Source: an uncultured Anaerolineae bacterium | GTDB taxonomy: Bacteria; Chloroflexota; Anaerolineae; Aggregatilineales; Phototrophicaceae | NCBI GenBank assembly: GCA_937922795.1 | Contig: CALAJK010000104.1 | Location: 1 to 58,173, forward strand | Length of the DNA: 58,173 nucleotides | Direction: 5' to 3' | Part shown: positions 49,702 through 58,173 of the stretch, in pieces | Position numbering within the stretch: the first letter of the stretch is position 1 | Layout: each line of letters begins with the position of its first letter | The notes under the pieces: model-generated | Database searches by the model: none | Seen by the model: only the letters and a program-made list of their open reading frames with translations | Told to the model about the DNA's origin: nothing | Made by a program: the position numbers and the translations under genes

Positions 49702-51570
49702 TCAACGCAGCGCACTGAAGTCTGCGCCATCGTACACATCCTGACGCAGCCACAGCACCATCGTCACTAACGACGCGCCGGGAAGGCGGATGCGCCGCGC
49801 CATCCACCAGGCCGGGAAATCGATCGCGCGCAAATTCCGTTCGCTCCAGACGCTGGTGATCGTGAATGGATGTCCCACGTAGCTGCCGCCCAAATCCGGC
49901 GGTTCAGGCAGCGACGGCAGCAGCACAACCGGCAGGCCGCGCGCTTCGCTCACATCGGTGATGAAACGCGTCCGCGGATAATCTCGCAACAACCAGGCCA
50001 CGACGCCGTCGGCCGGGGCCAGCACAGCCAGCTCAAGCTGCGGAAAACCGCCTGATTCGCGGGTGGACACTTCAGTCAACGTCTGCCGCAGCAGCCAGGT
50101 CTCGGCGCTGGTCGGCTGGACATGCCAGAGCTCAACCGGATTGCCGGCCTCGACAGCGGCCGCGTTCCAACCCGCCCCCAAGCTGGTGATCAGCCCAAAA
50201 ATGAGCGCGCCGAACACCCAACCCTGCACGGCAGTATACGCACCCCACACGCTGGCCGCCATGAAAAAACCCGTCACCATGAATAACAGCGTGACGATGA
50301 ACCATACGGCGCTGCGGGCATCAATCTGGTTCAACTGGAGGCTGCCATCCGCCGAGAGCAGCAGCGTGCGCGCCAGCGTCTGGCCGTGGACTGCCAGGCT
50401 GAACATCAGCGCCAGCATGATCAGCGCTAGCAACCACTTAACCCACCCTGGCGACCGCCAGAAGATGCCGCGCTCATCATGCAGCAGATGAGCGGCCGCT
50501 GAAGCCGCCAACCCTGCCAGTGGTAGCGACAGCCACAGCGCATGGTCTGCGCCCGCGCCGGCGTAAATCACCGATGCGAACAGCGCGAAAACCACCCATC
50601 CGAGCAGGAAGCGCTCGACGAACGTGACCGCGCCGCGCCGCGCTAACCACCAAGCGCCCACGATCGCGGTGATGGCGATGAACGGCTCGTAGAACAGGAC
50701 GATCCAGATCGGGAAAAAGACCGGCGCGCCCGGAGTCGGCGTCGTCAGCCCGCGTCCGGCCTGCGCCAGCAGCTCTCCAACCGCGCTGAGTCCTGCCGGA
50801 TACAGCAGAAAGCCGGTGCTGACCAGGGCAGCAGCCAGCACGGCGATCGACGCAGCCTGCCGCCATGGCCAACCGCCAAAACGCTCACCCACCGTCAGCA
50901 GAATATCGCGCCCCTCAGCATCCGTGCGCGTCAGCCACAGCGCGAACACGCCCGCGCCCAGCAGGATGAACGCCATGATCGGTCCTCCCGGACCGGCCAG
51001 CAACGCCATCGCTGCCAGGCACACGGTCGCCAATATCGCTTGAGCTGGACGGCGATCATCCCAGTAGCGCCACAGTGCCCACAGACCGACGACTGCCGCC
51101 GCCAGCACCCATACCATCGGGCTGCCCGTGCGTGAACTGACGAGCAGCGCCGGCGAACACAGCAGCGCCAGCGCCAGCAGCAGCGCGCGCGTCCGCCCCA
51201 GCAAACCGCGAAAAGCCGCCGGCGACACGACCAGCGCCGCCCCCGCCAGCGCCGTCAGGATACGGGCGGCGAATTCTGAGCCGCCCAACGTCGAAAACAG
51301 CAGACTTTGCGCCATGAAGAGCGCCGGGCTGTACGGGACAATCTCCGGGCCCGGAGCCGACGGCCAGACTGCCCGCCAGGCGGCCAGCGCCTGCCGCGCC
51401 TCGGCGTCGGTCATCGGGATAGTATCAAGTTCTGCCACGCGCAGCGTCAGCGCCAGCAGCAGCAGCGCTAGATAGATCACCAGTTCCAGCGTGATCGTCA
51501 AGTGGCTGCGCGCCGCGCCGGCAGCTTCTGACTTTGCCTCTGATACGGTGGTCAGGTTCATCACATTCAT
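49702..51570 (-). CDS. GT-C-type polytopic membrane protein
   Basis: 622 residues with about 12 hydrophobic helices. The first outside loop carries MTDAEARQA, the acidic pair position of GT-C glycosyltransferases, followed by YSPALFMAQSLLFSTLGGSEFAARI, which matches the hydrophobic Ala-Arg motif of dolichyl-phosphate-mannose-protein-type enzymes. A soluble C-terminal domain of about 150 residues follows. It probably uses a polyprenyl-phosphate sugar donor; donor and acceptor are unknown. ATG at 51570 with GAAGGCG upstream. The gap to the preceding YYY gene is 21 bases and to the sigma gene 66 bases. Confidence 0.85.
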   Translation of the reverse strand: MNVMNLTTVSEAKSEAAGAARSHLTITLELVIYLALLLLALTLRVAELDTIPMTDAEARQALAAWRAVWPSAPGPEIVPYSPALFMAQSLLFSTLGGSEFAARILTALAGAALVVSPAAFRGLLGRTRALLLALALLCSPALLVSSRTGSPMVWVLAAAVVGLWALWRYWDDRRPAQAILATVCLAAMALLAGPGGPIMAFILLGAGVFALWLTRTDAEGRDILLTVGERFGGWPWRQAASIAVLAAALVSTGFLLYPAGLSAVGELLAQAGRGLTTPTPGAPVFFPIWIVLFYEPFIAITAIVGAWWLARRGAVTFVERFLLGWVVFALFASVIYAGAGADHALWLSLPLAGLAASAAAHLLHDERGIFWRSPGWVKWLLALIMLALMFSLAVHGQTLARTLLLSADGSLQLNQIDARSAVWFIVTLLFMVTGFFMAASVWGAYTAVQGWVFGALIFGLITSLGAGWNAAAVEAGNPVELWHVQPTSAETWLLRQTLTEVSTRESGGFPQLELAVLAPADGVVAWLLRDYPRTRFITDVSEARGLPVVLLPSLPEPPDLGGSYVGHPFTITSVWSERNLRAIDFPAWWMARRIRLPGASLVTMVLWLRQDVYDGADFSALR

Positions 51571-51591
51571 CGCCGCCTTCTGGCGTCCCTT

Positions 51592-54222
51592 TCACTCAAC
51601 CCGCGCCAGGCGGGCGGCATCGGACACCCGGTAAAATACGCTGCCCTCGGCCGCACAAACCGCCGGTAGGGCTTCGCGGAACTTATCTTCGCCGGCAGAG
51701 CCGTAGCTGGAGCGTTCCGTCATGCCGTAAAAGACATAATCAATCCCATAGCGGTTGATGATGTCTTGAACGGCATCCAAACGCAGATCTGTGTACAGCC
51801 GCGCCAGATCAGGCGCGCGCGTGCCGGCCACCTCGTTGTAGGTTGGGCCACGCCACTGGCGCTGGTGATTCTCCCACCCCAGCACAATGGGAATGCCAGT
51901 CAGCGCGGCCACCCGCCCGAAGGCCGGATTGTACGCTCCGCCGACGGCCTCGGCGACCACGACATCATCGCCCGCAAGCTGCTGTCCCAGGCACAGGATG
52001 GCGCTGACATCGCTGGCCGCCACGAATGTGCCGCTGCCATCGAGCGTCAGCGGCGTCCGCCCCAGATCGGCCAGCCGCCCCGTCTCCACGAACATCCGGT
52101 TATGAATCGCCAGCGCCGGATACACTAGCCCGATTGCGACGCCGGCGGCCGCTGCCAAGCCGAAGCTGGCTCGCCAGATCAGCCGTCGCAGCCGCAGGTG
52201 ATCATCGGCCAGCAGCGCATGCAGGGCGTAGGCGCTGCTCAGCGCCAGCGCCACCCACGCTTGATAGTAAAACTTGAAGATGGTGTTGATCCGCGTCCCG
52301 AAGTTGTCGCGCAGGTAGAAGAACTCCGGCACTAGGATCAAACCCAATCCCAACGCCGCCAGCAGCAGGGCAAAGCCGGTGGCCGGCGGCAAATCCACCG
52401 CGTGGCGCGTGCCCACCGAGCCCTCGGCCGCCACCCGCCGCGCAAACAAACGCCCGGCGATGAGGGCGATCCCGCCGAGCAGCGCCAGCAGCGTCACCAG
52501 GCCTTCGCCGCGCCGCCGCAGCACGGCCGGCATGACAGCCCCCAGGCCGCCGCTCTGCTCGACGAAACGCAGCGCCGTCGCGTACAGTTCGGGGATGAAG
52601 AACGCCAGCAGCACCAGCAGCAGCACCACCGCCAACAGCGCCAGCAGCACAGCCACCGCCGCTTGCAGCCCGAAGCGCCAGTTCATGCTGCCGCCGGCGC
52701 GCCGCGCCTCGGCGATCAAGAACGGCGTCAGCAGGAAGATGAACGGCCCAAACATGATGAAAAGATGCTGCGGCAGCGTAGGATGGATGAGATTGGGCAG
52801 CAAACCGGCCGCCTGCGACCGGAAACTGATCAGGAATGGCAGGTAGAACCCGACCGCCAGCAGCCCCAGGGTGATCCCCAGGCCGGCAGCGCTCAGCCCA
52901 TCCGAGGGCGTCAGCCGCCGGTGGCGCAGCAGCCGGCGCAGCCCATCCGCGCCCACCAGCGCCAGCAGATAGATCGGGCCGTCCCAGGTGTTCAGGAAGA
53001 TCAAACCACCCACACTCAGCGCATACAGCAGGATTTCCCCGCTGGTAGGATCGCGCCAGCGCAGCAGGAGATTCAGCGCCAGCGCCAGCGCCAGCAGCAC
53101 GAATGGCAGCGCCATCACATGCGGATGGTTGTCAGACAGCAAAAAACTGAACTGCGGAAACTCGTCAATCGGCTGCGCGCCTGTCGAGACCGCGCCGTCC
53201 AGATCGAAGTCGGTCAGCACGCGGCTGGCGCGGAACCACCACCAGTAATCCCACTGCGCCGGGTCTGGCTTGCCCGGCATCAGCGTCACCGGTTGGCCGT
53301 CGCCAATGCCTGCTGCCCGCGCCTGCTCGCGTTCCGGATATACCAGGCGATCCTGCGTCGCCCAGAACGCCAGATACCCCTCCGAAGCGGTGCGCGTCTG
53401 GTAGGGCGCTTCGATCAACACCGTCTGAAAGTTGCCCAACAGCACCACGAAAACGGCCGCCGCCAGCCCTGCGCCCAGCGCTGCCGACTGATCGGCGGCA
53501 GGGCGGCGCGCTCCAGTCAGCGCCGAGGTCTGAGCGGGCGCTTCAGCGTGCTCGCGCCAGCGGTCATCCAGGACGACGCGCGAACGCGCCAGATTGTAGA
53601 CCACGCCGAACGCGCCCAAGCCGGTCAGGGCGAACAGCATAGCGTTCCACAAATTGTAGCCGACAGTGCTGACTACACCGCTCAAAGTGGACAGCATCGC
53701 CGCCATCAAGTAGCCGAAATAGTAGTAGCTGATCGCATAGCCGGACATCCAAGCATCGTTCGGCGGAAACGCGCTGCTGCGCATGATGCTGCTGATGAAC
53801 ATCAAGTCCATCGGCTTCTCCGTCGTCCGCAGCTCCGGTTGGTGCGCGCGCACCACCGTCCAGCCGACGAACAGCGTCAGGAACAACAGCTCGCTCACGA
53901 CGACCAGCCGCCAGTTCTCGCGCCACCACGCCCGCCAATCCAGCGGCGCGCGAGCATACACCAGCGCCGCCAGCCCCACCAGCAGCAGCCAGGCCAGCGC
54001 CATGCTGCCCGCCGTGTTCTTCAAGAAACCCAGGCTGGCCAGCAGCCAGTACAGGTAGCCGGTCAGCAGCAGACCGGCGGCGCGGGCCAGGGTGTAGCCC
54101 CGGTCAGGCAGGCCGCCGAGCAGCCGCGTGCACAGCGGTAGGGCCGCCGCCCCTGCCAGCGTCACCAATACCCACCAGCTCAGCATCATCCCGCCTTCGC
54201 GGGCCAACCATTCAAATACCAC
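51592..54222 (-). CDS. Chlor_Arch_YYY (DUF2298) membrane protein
   Basis: 876 residues, highly hydrophobic. It matches the YYY family found in Chloroflexi and archaea: EKPMD (135-139), then FPPNDAW and ISYYYFGY (YYY at 166-168), then EFPQFSFLLSDNHPHVMALP (Asp364, His366, His368), and later NTIFKFYYQAW and GWENHQRQWR. The DxHxH motif and the HQRQ motif are shared with the protein encoded next upstream and may form an active or binding site; no reaction has been shown for the family. The start is a GTG at 54222 with AGAGGTGA 6 bases before it; an ATG at 54189 is the alternative. It overlaps the preceding gene by 11 bases. Confidence 0.9.
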   Translation of the reverse strand: MVFEWLAREGGMMLSWWVLVTLAGAAALPLCTRLLGGLPDRGYTLARAAGLLLTGYLYWLLASLGFLKNTAGSMALAWLLLVGLAALVYARAPLDWRAWWRENWRLVVVSELLFLTLFVGWTVVRAHQPELRTTEKPMDLMFISSIMRSSAFPPNDAWMSGYAISYYYFGYLMAAMLSTLSGVVSTVGYNLWNAMLFALTGLGAFGVVYNLARSRVVLDDRWREHAEAPAQTSALTGARRPAADQSAALGAGLAAAVFVVLLGNFQTVLIEAPYQTRTASEGYLAFWATQDRLVYPEREQARAAGIGDGQPVTLMPGKPDPAQWDYWWWFRASRVLTDFDLDGAVSTGAQPIDEFPQFSFLLSDNHPHVMALPFVLLALALALNLLLRWRDPTSGEILLYALSVGGLIFLNTWDGPIYLLALVGADGLRRLLRHRRLTPSDGLSAAGLGITLGLLAVGFYLPFLISFRSQAAGLLPNLIHPTLPQHLFIMFGPFIFLLTPFLIAEARRAGGSMNWRFGLQAAVAVLLALLAVVLLLVLLAFFIPELYATALRFVEQSGGLGAVMPAVLRRRGEGLVTLLALLGGIALIAGRLFARRVAAEGSVGTRHAVDLPPATGFALLLAALGLGLILVPEFFYLRDNFGTRINTIFKFYYQAWVALALSSAYALHALLADDHLRLRRLIWRASFGLAAAAGVAIGLVYPALAIHNRMFVETGRLADLGRTPLTLDGSGTFVAASDVSAILCLGQQLAGDDVVVAEAVGGAYNPAFGRVAALTGIPIVLGWENHQRQWRGPTYNEVAGTRAPDLARLYTDLRLDAVQDIINRYGIDYVFYGMTERSSYGSAGEDKFREALPAVCAAEGSVFYRVSDAARLARVE

Positions 54223-57200
54223 CGACGGTCACCTCTCTCCGAGGGATACCCGCATCCTTCATCACTTTATACACCGTCGCGCCCATCTGGTCGTAGACCA
54301 CTTCGAGCAGCCCACGCTCAACCATGCGTTTGAACTTAGCCAGACCCTCAGACGGATAGTAGGCGCGTTCCAGCGCGCCGACGATGACGTAGCTAACATC
54401 ATAGTGCCGCAGAATATCCCAGGCTATCTCAATATCCGGGATGCTGTAGAAGGCGTTGACGTTGGCGACACGCTGCTGCACCAGCCGCGGCATTGGGTCA
54501 AAGGTGCGCTGCTGGCGCTGGTGGAAATTCCAGCCGATGACCGAAGGCAAGCCGGTGTAGATGGCGATGCGGCTCTGCCAGCGGTACTCTCGGTCGCTCT
54601 GCCCTTCCATGATGATCGGCGTGCCTTCGATATTCTCATGCAGCCATCGGATGAGCTCGTAATCGCTGACCAGCGCAAACGGGGCCAGCGTCGGATCAGC
54701 TTGAAGGACAGCCGGGTCGCCCTCATACAGCAGAGCATTCTGCATGAACGCCATCCCGTCGAGCGATAACGGTGTGTTCGCCATTCGATCGAGGGCGCGG
54801 CCGCGCGTCGCCATCACCGGGTACAGCGCCGCCGCCGTCACCAACAGCCAGCCCACCAGCGCCCAGACCAGGCGCAGCCCGCCCGGCCAGCGGGGCGCGC
54901 TGGCGAGCAGCCAGGCCGCCGCCGCCCCGCCGGCCACGCTGAACAACAGCCATGCCTGGATGTAAAACTTGAACACCGTGTTCTGTCGGCCTACATCGCC
55001 TTCCAGCACGATGAATTCCACGCCCAGCGTCAGGCTGAGCGCCAGCCCGGCCAGCGCCAGGACGTACTGCATTTCGCGCGTCTGTCCCTGCCGGAAAAAC
55101 ATCAGGGCGATCCACAGGATGAGCGGGCCAGCCACGATTGTGACTGGATAATCGTTCAGCGCCACGACCAGCATCAGCGCCAGCGCGCCGATGAGAGCAG
55201 CCGCGCCCACGGCCAGCGCCGGCAGCCGCCCGCGCAGCGAACGCACATACACACTGTTCAGCCAGCGGACAGTATCCCATGTCAGCAAGGAAACGATCAA
55301 GAACAGAAACAGGCCGTGAATGGTGAAGTACGTCCACAGCGGCGAGCGCGGCCCCTGCCATGGCATCGCCCGGCTGTAGACGGCTGCGTACCACGTCGTG
55401 TAGGGCAGCGCCAGCAGCAGGTTGAGGGCGACGAAGCCGACCACCCGCCCCGCCAGCGCCAGCGCCGTCTCGCGCCCGATGCGCTGGTGCGTCAGCCACC
55501 AGGCGTAAGCCAAGCCGACCACCCCCAGCAGCGTGAACGTGATCCAATCCCAGGTGTTGGTGGCCCGCAGCAGGCCGATGGTCCCCGCCCCTACCGCCAG
55601 CCCCAGCCAGCGCTCGCGCCGCCGGCGCGGGTCGCCCCCCGCCAGGAGCGTTTCGTTCAGCACAAACCCCATCGCCAGCAGCATCATCGGCATGGCGATC
55701 ATATGGGCATGAAGATCGCCATACAAGAACGTGAAGAACGGCATCTCCACAATCGCCCCGCCCGAATTGACCGGCGGCTCCGACAGGATGCGTGTCGGGG
55801 CCCAGTACCAGCGGTTCGGCGCGATGTCCAGCGGTTCGCCCTGCAGCAGCCGGGTGAAGCCGCGCCAGACGCTGGCCGGTATCGAGTTGGATTCTGTCAG
55901 CGCTTGTTCGATGATCGCGGCCAGCGTCTGGCCGTCCGGCATCGCCCCGTTGTGGGCGACGCTGTACTGGCGAATGAGTTCCTCCTGCAGCGACTGCGGC
56001 TGCTGGTAAAACCCGGTGCGCGTCAGCCCTTCGGCCACAAATACGCGCGGCGTATCTAGATTGCCCAGCACCACCGCCAGCAGCAGCGCCGATGCTCCCG
56101 CCAGCCAGGGATTGACCTCCGCGGCATTGGCATCGTCCCGCAGACGGCGCGCATTCCAGGCCGAGACCACGTTGAAAGCCAGCGTGAACGCCCCGATACC
56201 AGTCAGGGCAAACAGCGTCGGGATGATCAGGTTGTAGGCGATGGATGGCTCAATGCCCAGCAGCAGCACCGGCGACCCGACCAGCACGTAGCCCCAGTAG
56301 TAGTAGTTGATGTAGCCTTCAGCGTGCCACGGGTCAATCGGTGGGAAAACTGTGCTGCGCAGCACGCCGTTGAAGTAGGCGAAGTCCATCGGCTTCTCGC
56401 CGCCGAAGCTCGGATGCCACAGATCCGGGTTGGTCAGGCGGATGACCAGGAAAAAGGCGAACGCCAGCAGGGTGATGACTTCAATCCACAACAAGCGCGC
56501 GCCGTGCTGCCGCAGATAGTCGCGCAGCGCCCGGCGCTGCGGCCAGGCGAACGCCGCGCTCAAGATGGCGACGATCCCCAGCGCCAGCAGAATGCCGCCC
56601 TGTGACCACAGCGGGATGCGCACGCTGGCAGCATACCACGACAGCCATCCGACCAGCAGCAGCCCACCGAGTTTGGCGAACCCATAGCCCCGGTCGGCTA
56701 GGCCAGGGAACAAGACGAACAGCAGCGGCCAGGCCGCCCAACCGAAGATCAGCAGCGTCCCCCACCAGAAAACCAGCGTTAGGACGGGCTGCGCGTTCAC
56801 CGGCGCATCCCGGAAGAACCGTTCCGACCAAGTCCCGCCGCCGTATTGAATGTCGCGAAGCTGCTGCGTGAAGTAGAGAAACGTAGGCGCGGCGCTGGCC
56901 GGCAGCGAATACAGCGGCACAACGCCGATCAGCGTCGGATCGTTGAACGATCCAACCACCATTTCGGGTTTGTTCAGCGGTATGGCCGTGAGCAAATCGC
57001 GCACAGCGCGGGAGTCATAGGCCGGCGTCTTGCGAAAAATCATCACGGCTGGATGATCGTAGACGTGAAACGCCTCTTCGGCCTCGTACTCATTCAGCCA
57101 CTCCGGGCCGCTGTAGAAGGGCAGATGCTGATCGCTGACCCGCAGCGGTCCCAGTTCAAACGTCTCGTGAAAAAGAGCCGCCAGCTCAAAGCCGAGCGAG

Positions 57201-58173
57201 CCGTCAAACAGCGCCTGGTAGTAGGCCATCGTCATCGGCCAGCGGTAGGGGATGCGCGCTTGCGAATCGTAGCGCCGATTAGTGCCGATGATCAGATAAT
57301 CGCTGTCCTCTAGCACCGCCAGAAAGCGATCGCGCTTGTACGGCTCATCTTCCCAATACACTTGCAGTTTATGACCGTTGATATGTGCCGCCCACGGGTC
57401 GAACGTATCGCACCGGCGCGCGTCCGAGAGACCCGCCGGCGGCCGGTCGGCCAGCGTTATCCCATCCGGCAGCCGGCAGACCTTAGGGGGCACGACCTCA
57501 TCCCAGTCGCCTTCCCAGGCGAACACAGCCCCAGCCGTGATGACAGGCCCGCCCGCGACGACTTCAAACCGAAACTGATACGTTTCGCCGGCCTGTACCG
57601 GCAGCGGCTCGCTCAGGGCGATATCATAAGCCTCGCCCAACACGTGCCGATCGCGAGGCAGCCGCGCTGTCAAGCTGCCCTCCGCCAGCACGATGCTGCC
57701 ATCCGGAGCGCTGATCGTCAGGCGAAGCTGCGCTGGCAAACTCCCGTCATAAAGCTGTCCCAGATGCGGCAGATGCACTTTGGTGATCGTGCCGGCCGCG
57801 GGCGTCGTGAACGTCGTGATGTAGGGCTGGCCGGTTTCGTAGCGCGAAGCCTGCATCTCCAGCGGCACGCCGTCGCCGCCCGGCAGATTGTATACCGCAA
57901 TATTGATCAGCGGCGCGTCCGGCTCCGCCCCTTCCACCTGCATCGAGAAATCAGCCGGCACGCGCTCCAGAATCCAGTAGCTGGCCTGCACCGGGCTGAA
58001 CAGGTGACGGTAGATGTGGGTGAACATCAGCGCCCACAGCGCCGTGAACCCCACTACGCCCGCCAGCAGGCCGTAGGCCAAAGTGGTGCGCCAGGCGCTC
58101 CCGCGCGCTTGCTGGATCAGATGCAGCAAACCCCAGGCGGCCAACAGCGCCAAGATCGGGTACATGGGCAGGT
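54212..58173 (-). CDS. PMT-type GT-C / Chlor_Arch_YYY fusion protein (5' end outside window)
   Basis: The frame stays open to the right edge; at least 1319 residues are visible. The first residues (LPMYPILALLAAWGL) are the last helices of a PMT/ArnT-like GT-C protein, where the RYxLPxYP pattern is typical, so the catalytic N-terminus lies outside. A soluble beta-rich domain (about 40-430 of the visible part) follows, then a complete YYY domain: EKPMDFAYF, PPIDPW, INYYYWGY, EMPFFTFLYGDLHAHM, NTVFKFYIQAW and GWNFHQRQQR. An ATG at 58165 begins within a helix and is not a convincing start. It is the first visible gene of the six-gene operon and overlaps the next by 11 bases. Confidence 0.88.
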   Translation of the reverse strand, partial: LPMYPILALLAAWGLLHLIQQARGSAWRTTLAYGLLAGVVGFTALWALMFTHIYRHLFSPVQASYWILERVPADFSMQVEGAEPDAPLINIAVYNLPGGDGVPLEMQASRYETGQPYITTFTTPAAGTITKVHLPHLGQLYDGSLPAQLRLTISAPDGSIVLAEGSLTARLPRDRHVLGEAYDIALSEPLPVQAGETYQFRFEVVAGGPVITAGAVFAWEGDWDEVVPPKVCRLPDGITLADRPPAGLSDARRCDTFDPWAAHINGHKLQVYWEDEPYKRDRFLAVLEDSDYLIIGTNRRYDSQARIPYRWPMTMAYYQALFDGSLGFELAALFHETFELGPLRVSDQHLPFYSGPEWLNEYEAEEAFHVYDHPAVMIFRKTPAYDSRAVRDLLTAIPLNKPEMVVGSFNDPTLIGVVPLYSLPASAAPTFLYFTQQLRDIQYGGGTWSERFFRDAPVNAQPVLTLVFWWGTLLIFGWAAWPLLFVLFPGLADRGYGFAKLGGLLLVGWLSWYAASVRIPLWSQGGILLALGIVAILSAAFAWPQRRALRDYLRQHGARLLWIEVITLLAFAFFLVIRLTNPDLWHPSFGGEKPMDFAYFNGVLRSTVFPPIDPWHAEGYINYYYWGYVLVGSPVLLLGIEPSIAYNLIIPTLFALTGIGAFTLAFNVVSAWNARRLRDDANAAEVNPWLAGASALLLAVVLGNLDTPRVFVAEGLTRTGFYQQPQSLQEELIRQYSVAHNGAMPDGQTLAAIIEQALTESNSIPASVWRGFTRLLQGEPLDIAPNRWYWAPTRILSEPPVNSGGAIVEMPFFTFLYGDLHAHMIAMPMMLLAMGFVLNETLLAGGDPRRRRERWLGLAVGAGTIGLLRATNTWDWITFTLLGVVGLAYAWWLTHQRIGRETALALAGRVVGFVALNLLLALPYTTWYAAVYSRAMPWQGPRSPLWTYFTIHGLFLFLIVSLLTWDTVRWLNSVYVRSLRGRLPALAVGAAALIGALALMLVVALNDYPVTIVAGPLILWIALMFFRQGQTREMQYVLALAGLALSLTLGVEFIVLEGDVGRQNTVFKFYIQAWLLFSVAGGAAAAWLLASAPRWPGGLRLVWALVGWLLVTAAALYPVMATRGRALDRMANTPLSLDGMAFMQNALLYEGDPAVLQADPTLAPFALVSDYELIRWLHENIEGTPIIMEGQSDREYRWQSRIAIYTGLPSVIGWNFHQRQQRTFDPMPRLVQQRVANVNAFYSIPDIEIAWDILRHYDVSYVIVGALERAYYPSEGLAKFKRMVERGLLEVVYDQMGATVYKVMKDAGIPRREVTVGGI

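Noticed and set aside
52402..54141. A 579-codon plus-strand open frame opposite the YYY gene
   Set aside because: Its Gln/Arg/His-rich composition is what the complement of Leu/Ala-rich membrane codons gives; the minus-strand protein has clear family motifs.
1..58173. CRISPR array, prophage or recent genomic island
   Set aside because: No regularly spaced direct repeats, integrase, phage genes or tRNA-flanking direct repeats were seen; the single tRNA has no duplicated 3' end within the window.

Overview
The window looks like chromosomal DNA of a Chloroflexota bacterium, most likely an Anaerolineae-type lineage. The reasons are high-GC coding, a hydrophobic Chlor_Arch_YYY (DUF2298) protein pair next to an Agl23-like GT-C protein (families known mainly from Chloroflexi and archaea), secreted SH3/CARDB and GH-A-type proteins typical of the phylum, and a short form of IF2. 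This assignment is an inference from gene content, not from a marker-gene tree. No CRISPR array, insertion sequence or rRNA was seen. One tRNA gene, tRNA-Val(TAC), is present.

Layout. 1-5 kb: the tail of an unknown gene, a lipoprotein with SH3 and CARDB domains, and a 1134-residue protein that joins a degenerate receiver domain, a long acidic/proline linker with a repeated QTR motif, a roadblock-like domain and a C-terminal domain resembling an IS200/IS605 Y1 transposase whose HUH and Tyr residues are both replaced. 5-10.3 kb: polA, argS, dcd. 10.3-15.4 kb: tRNA-Val, an OmpR-type response regulator, a SAM methyltransferase, and three poorly characterised membrane, secreted or nucleotidyltransferase-like proteins. 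15.4-21.1 kb (minus strand): a secreted GH-A-type protein, a CpXC protein, a GAF-PAS histidine kinase and a ROK kinase. 21.2-25 kb: mutS and a secreted C39-like peptidase with TPRs. 25-29.2 kb (minus): recJ, a second GH-A-type protein, and a DUF1385 membrane protein. 29.3-34.9 kb: fmt, a metallophosphatase, mdh, pckA and a histidine phosphatase. 35-36.8 kb: a His-tailed membrane protein, an unknown protein and era. 36.8-44.4 kb (minus): the conserved nusA-ylxR-infB-rbfA-nrnA-truB-ribF cluster, without rimP. 44.6 kb to the right edge (minus): a six-gene operon that starts outside the window and holds a PMT-YYY fusion, a YYY protein, a GT-C protein, an ECF sigma factor, its zinc-finger anti-sigma factor, and an Agl23-like GT-C protein with a six-bladed NHL tail.

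How the genes work together. Most of the window is housekeeping: DNA replication and repair (polA, mutS, recJ), translation (argS, fmt, infB, rbfA, truB, era, tRNA-Val), nucleotide and flavin supply (dcd, ribF), and the malate-oxaloacetate-PEP branch (mdh, pckA). A palindrome that exactly matches the CRP/FNR-family half-site arrangement lies at class-I distance from a candidate pckA promoter. The right-hand operon is the strongest candidate for a little-described system: polyprenol-linked sugar transfer or flipping proteins of four kinds, co-transcribed with their own sigma/anti-sigma switch. Candidate housekeeping promoters across the window share a 17-base spacer, often with TTGCCC rather than TTGACA at -35.
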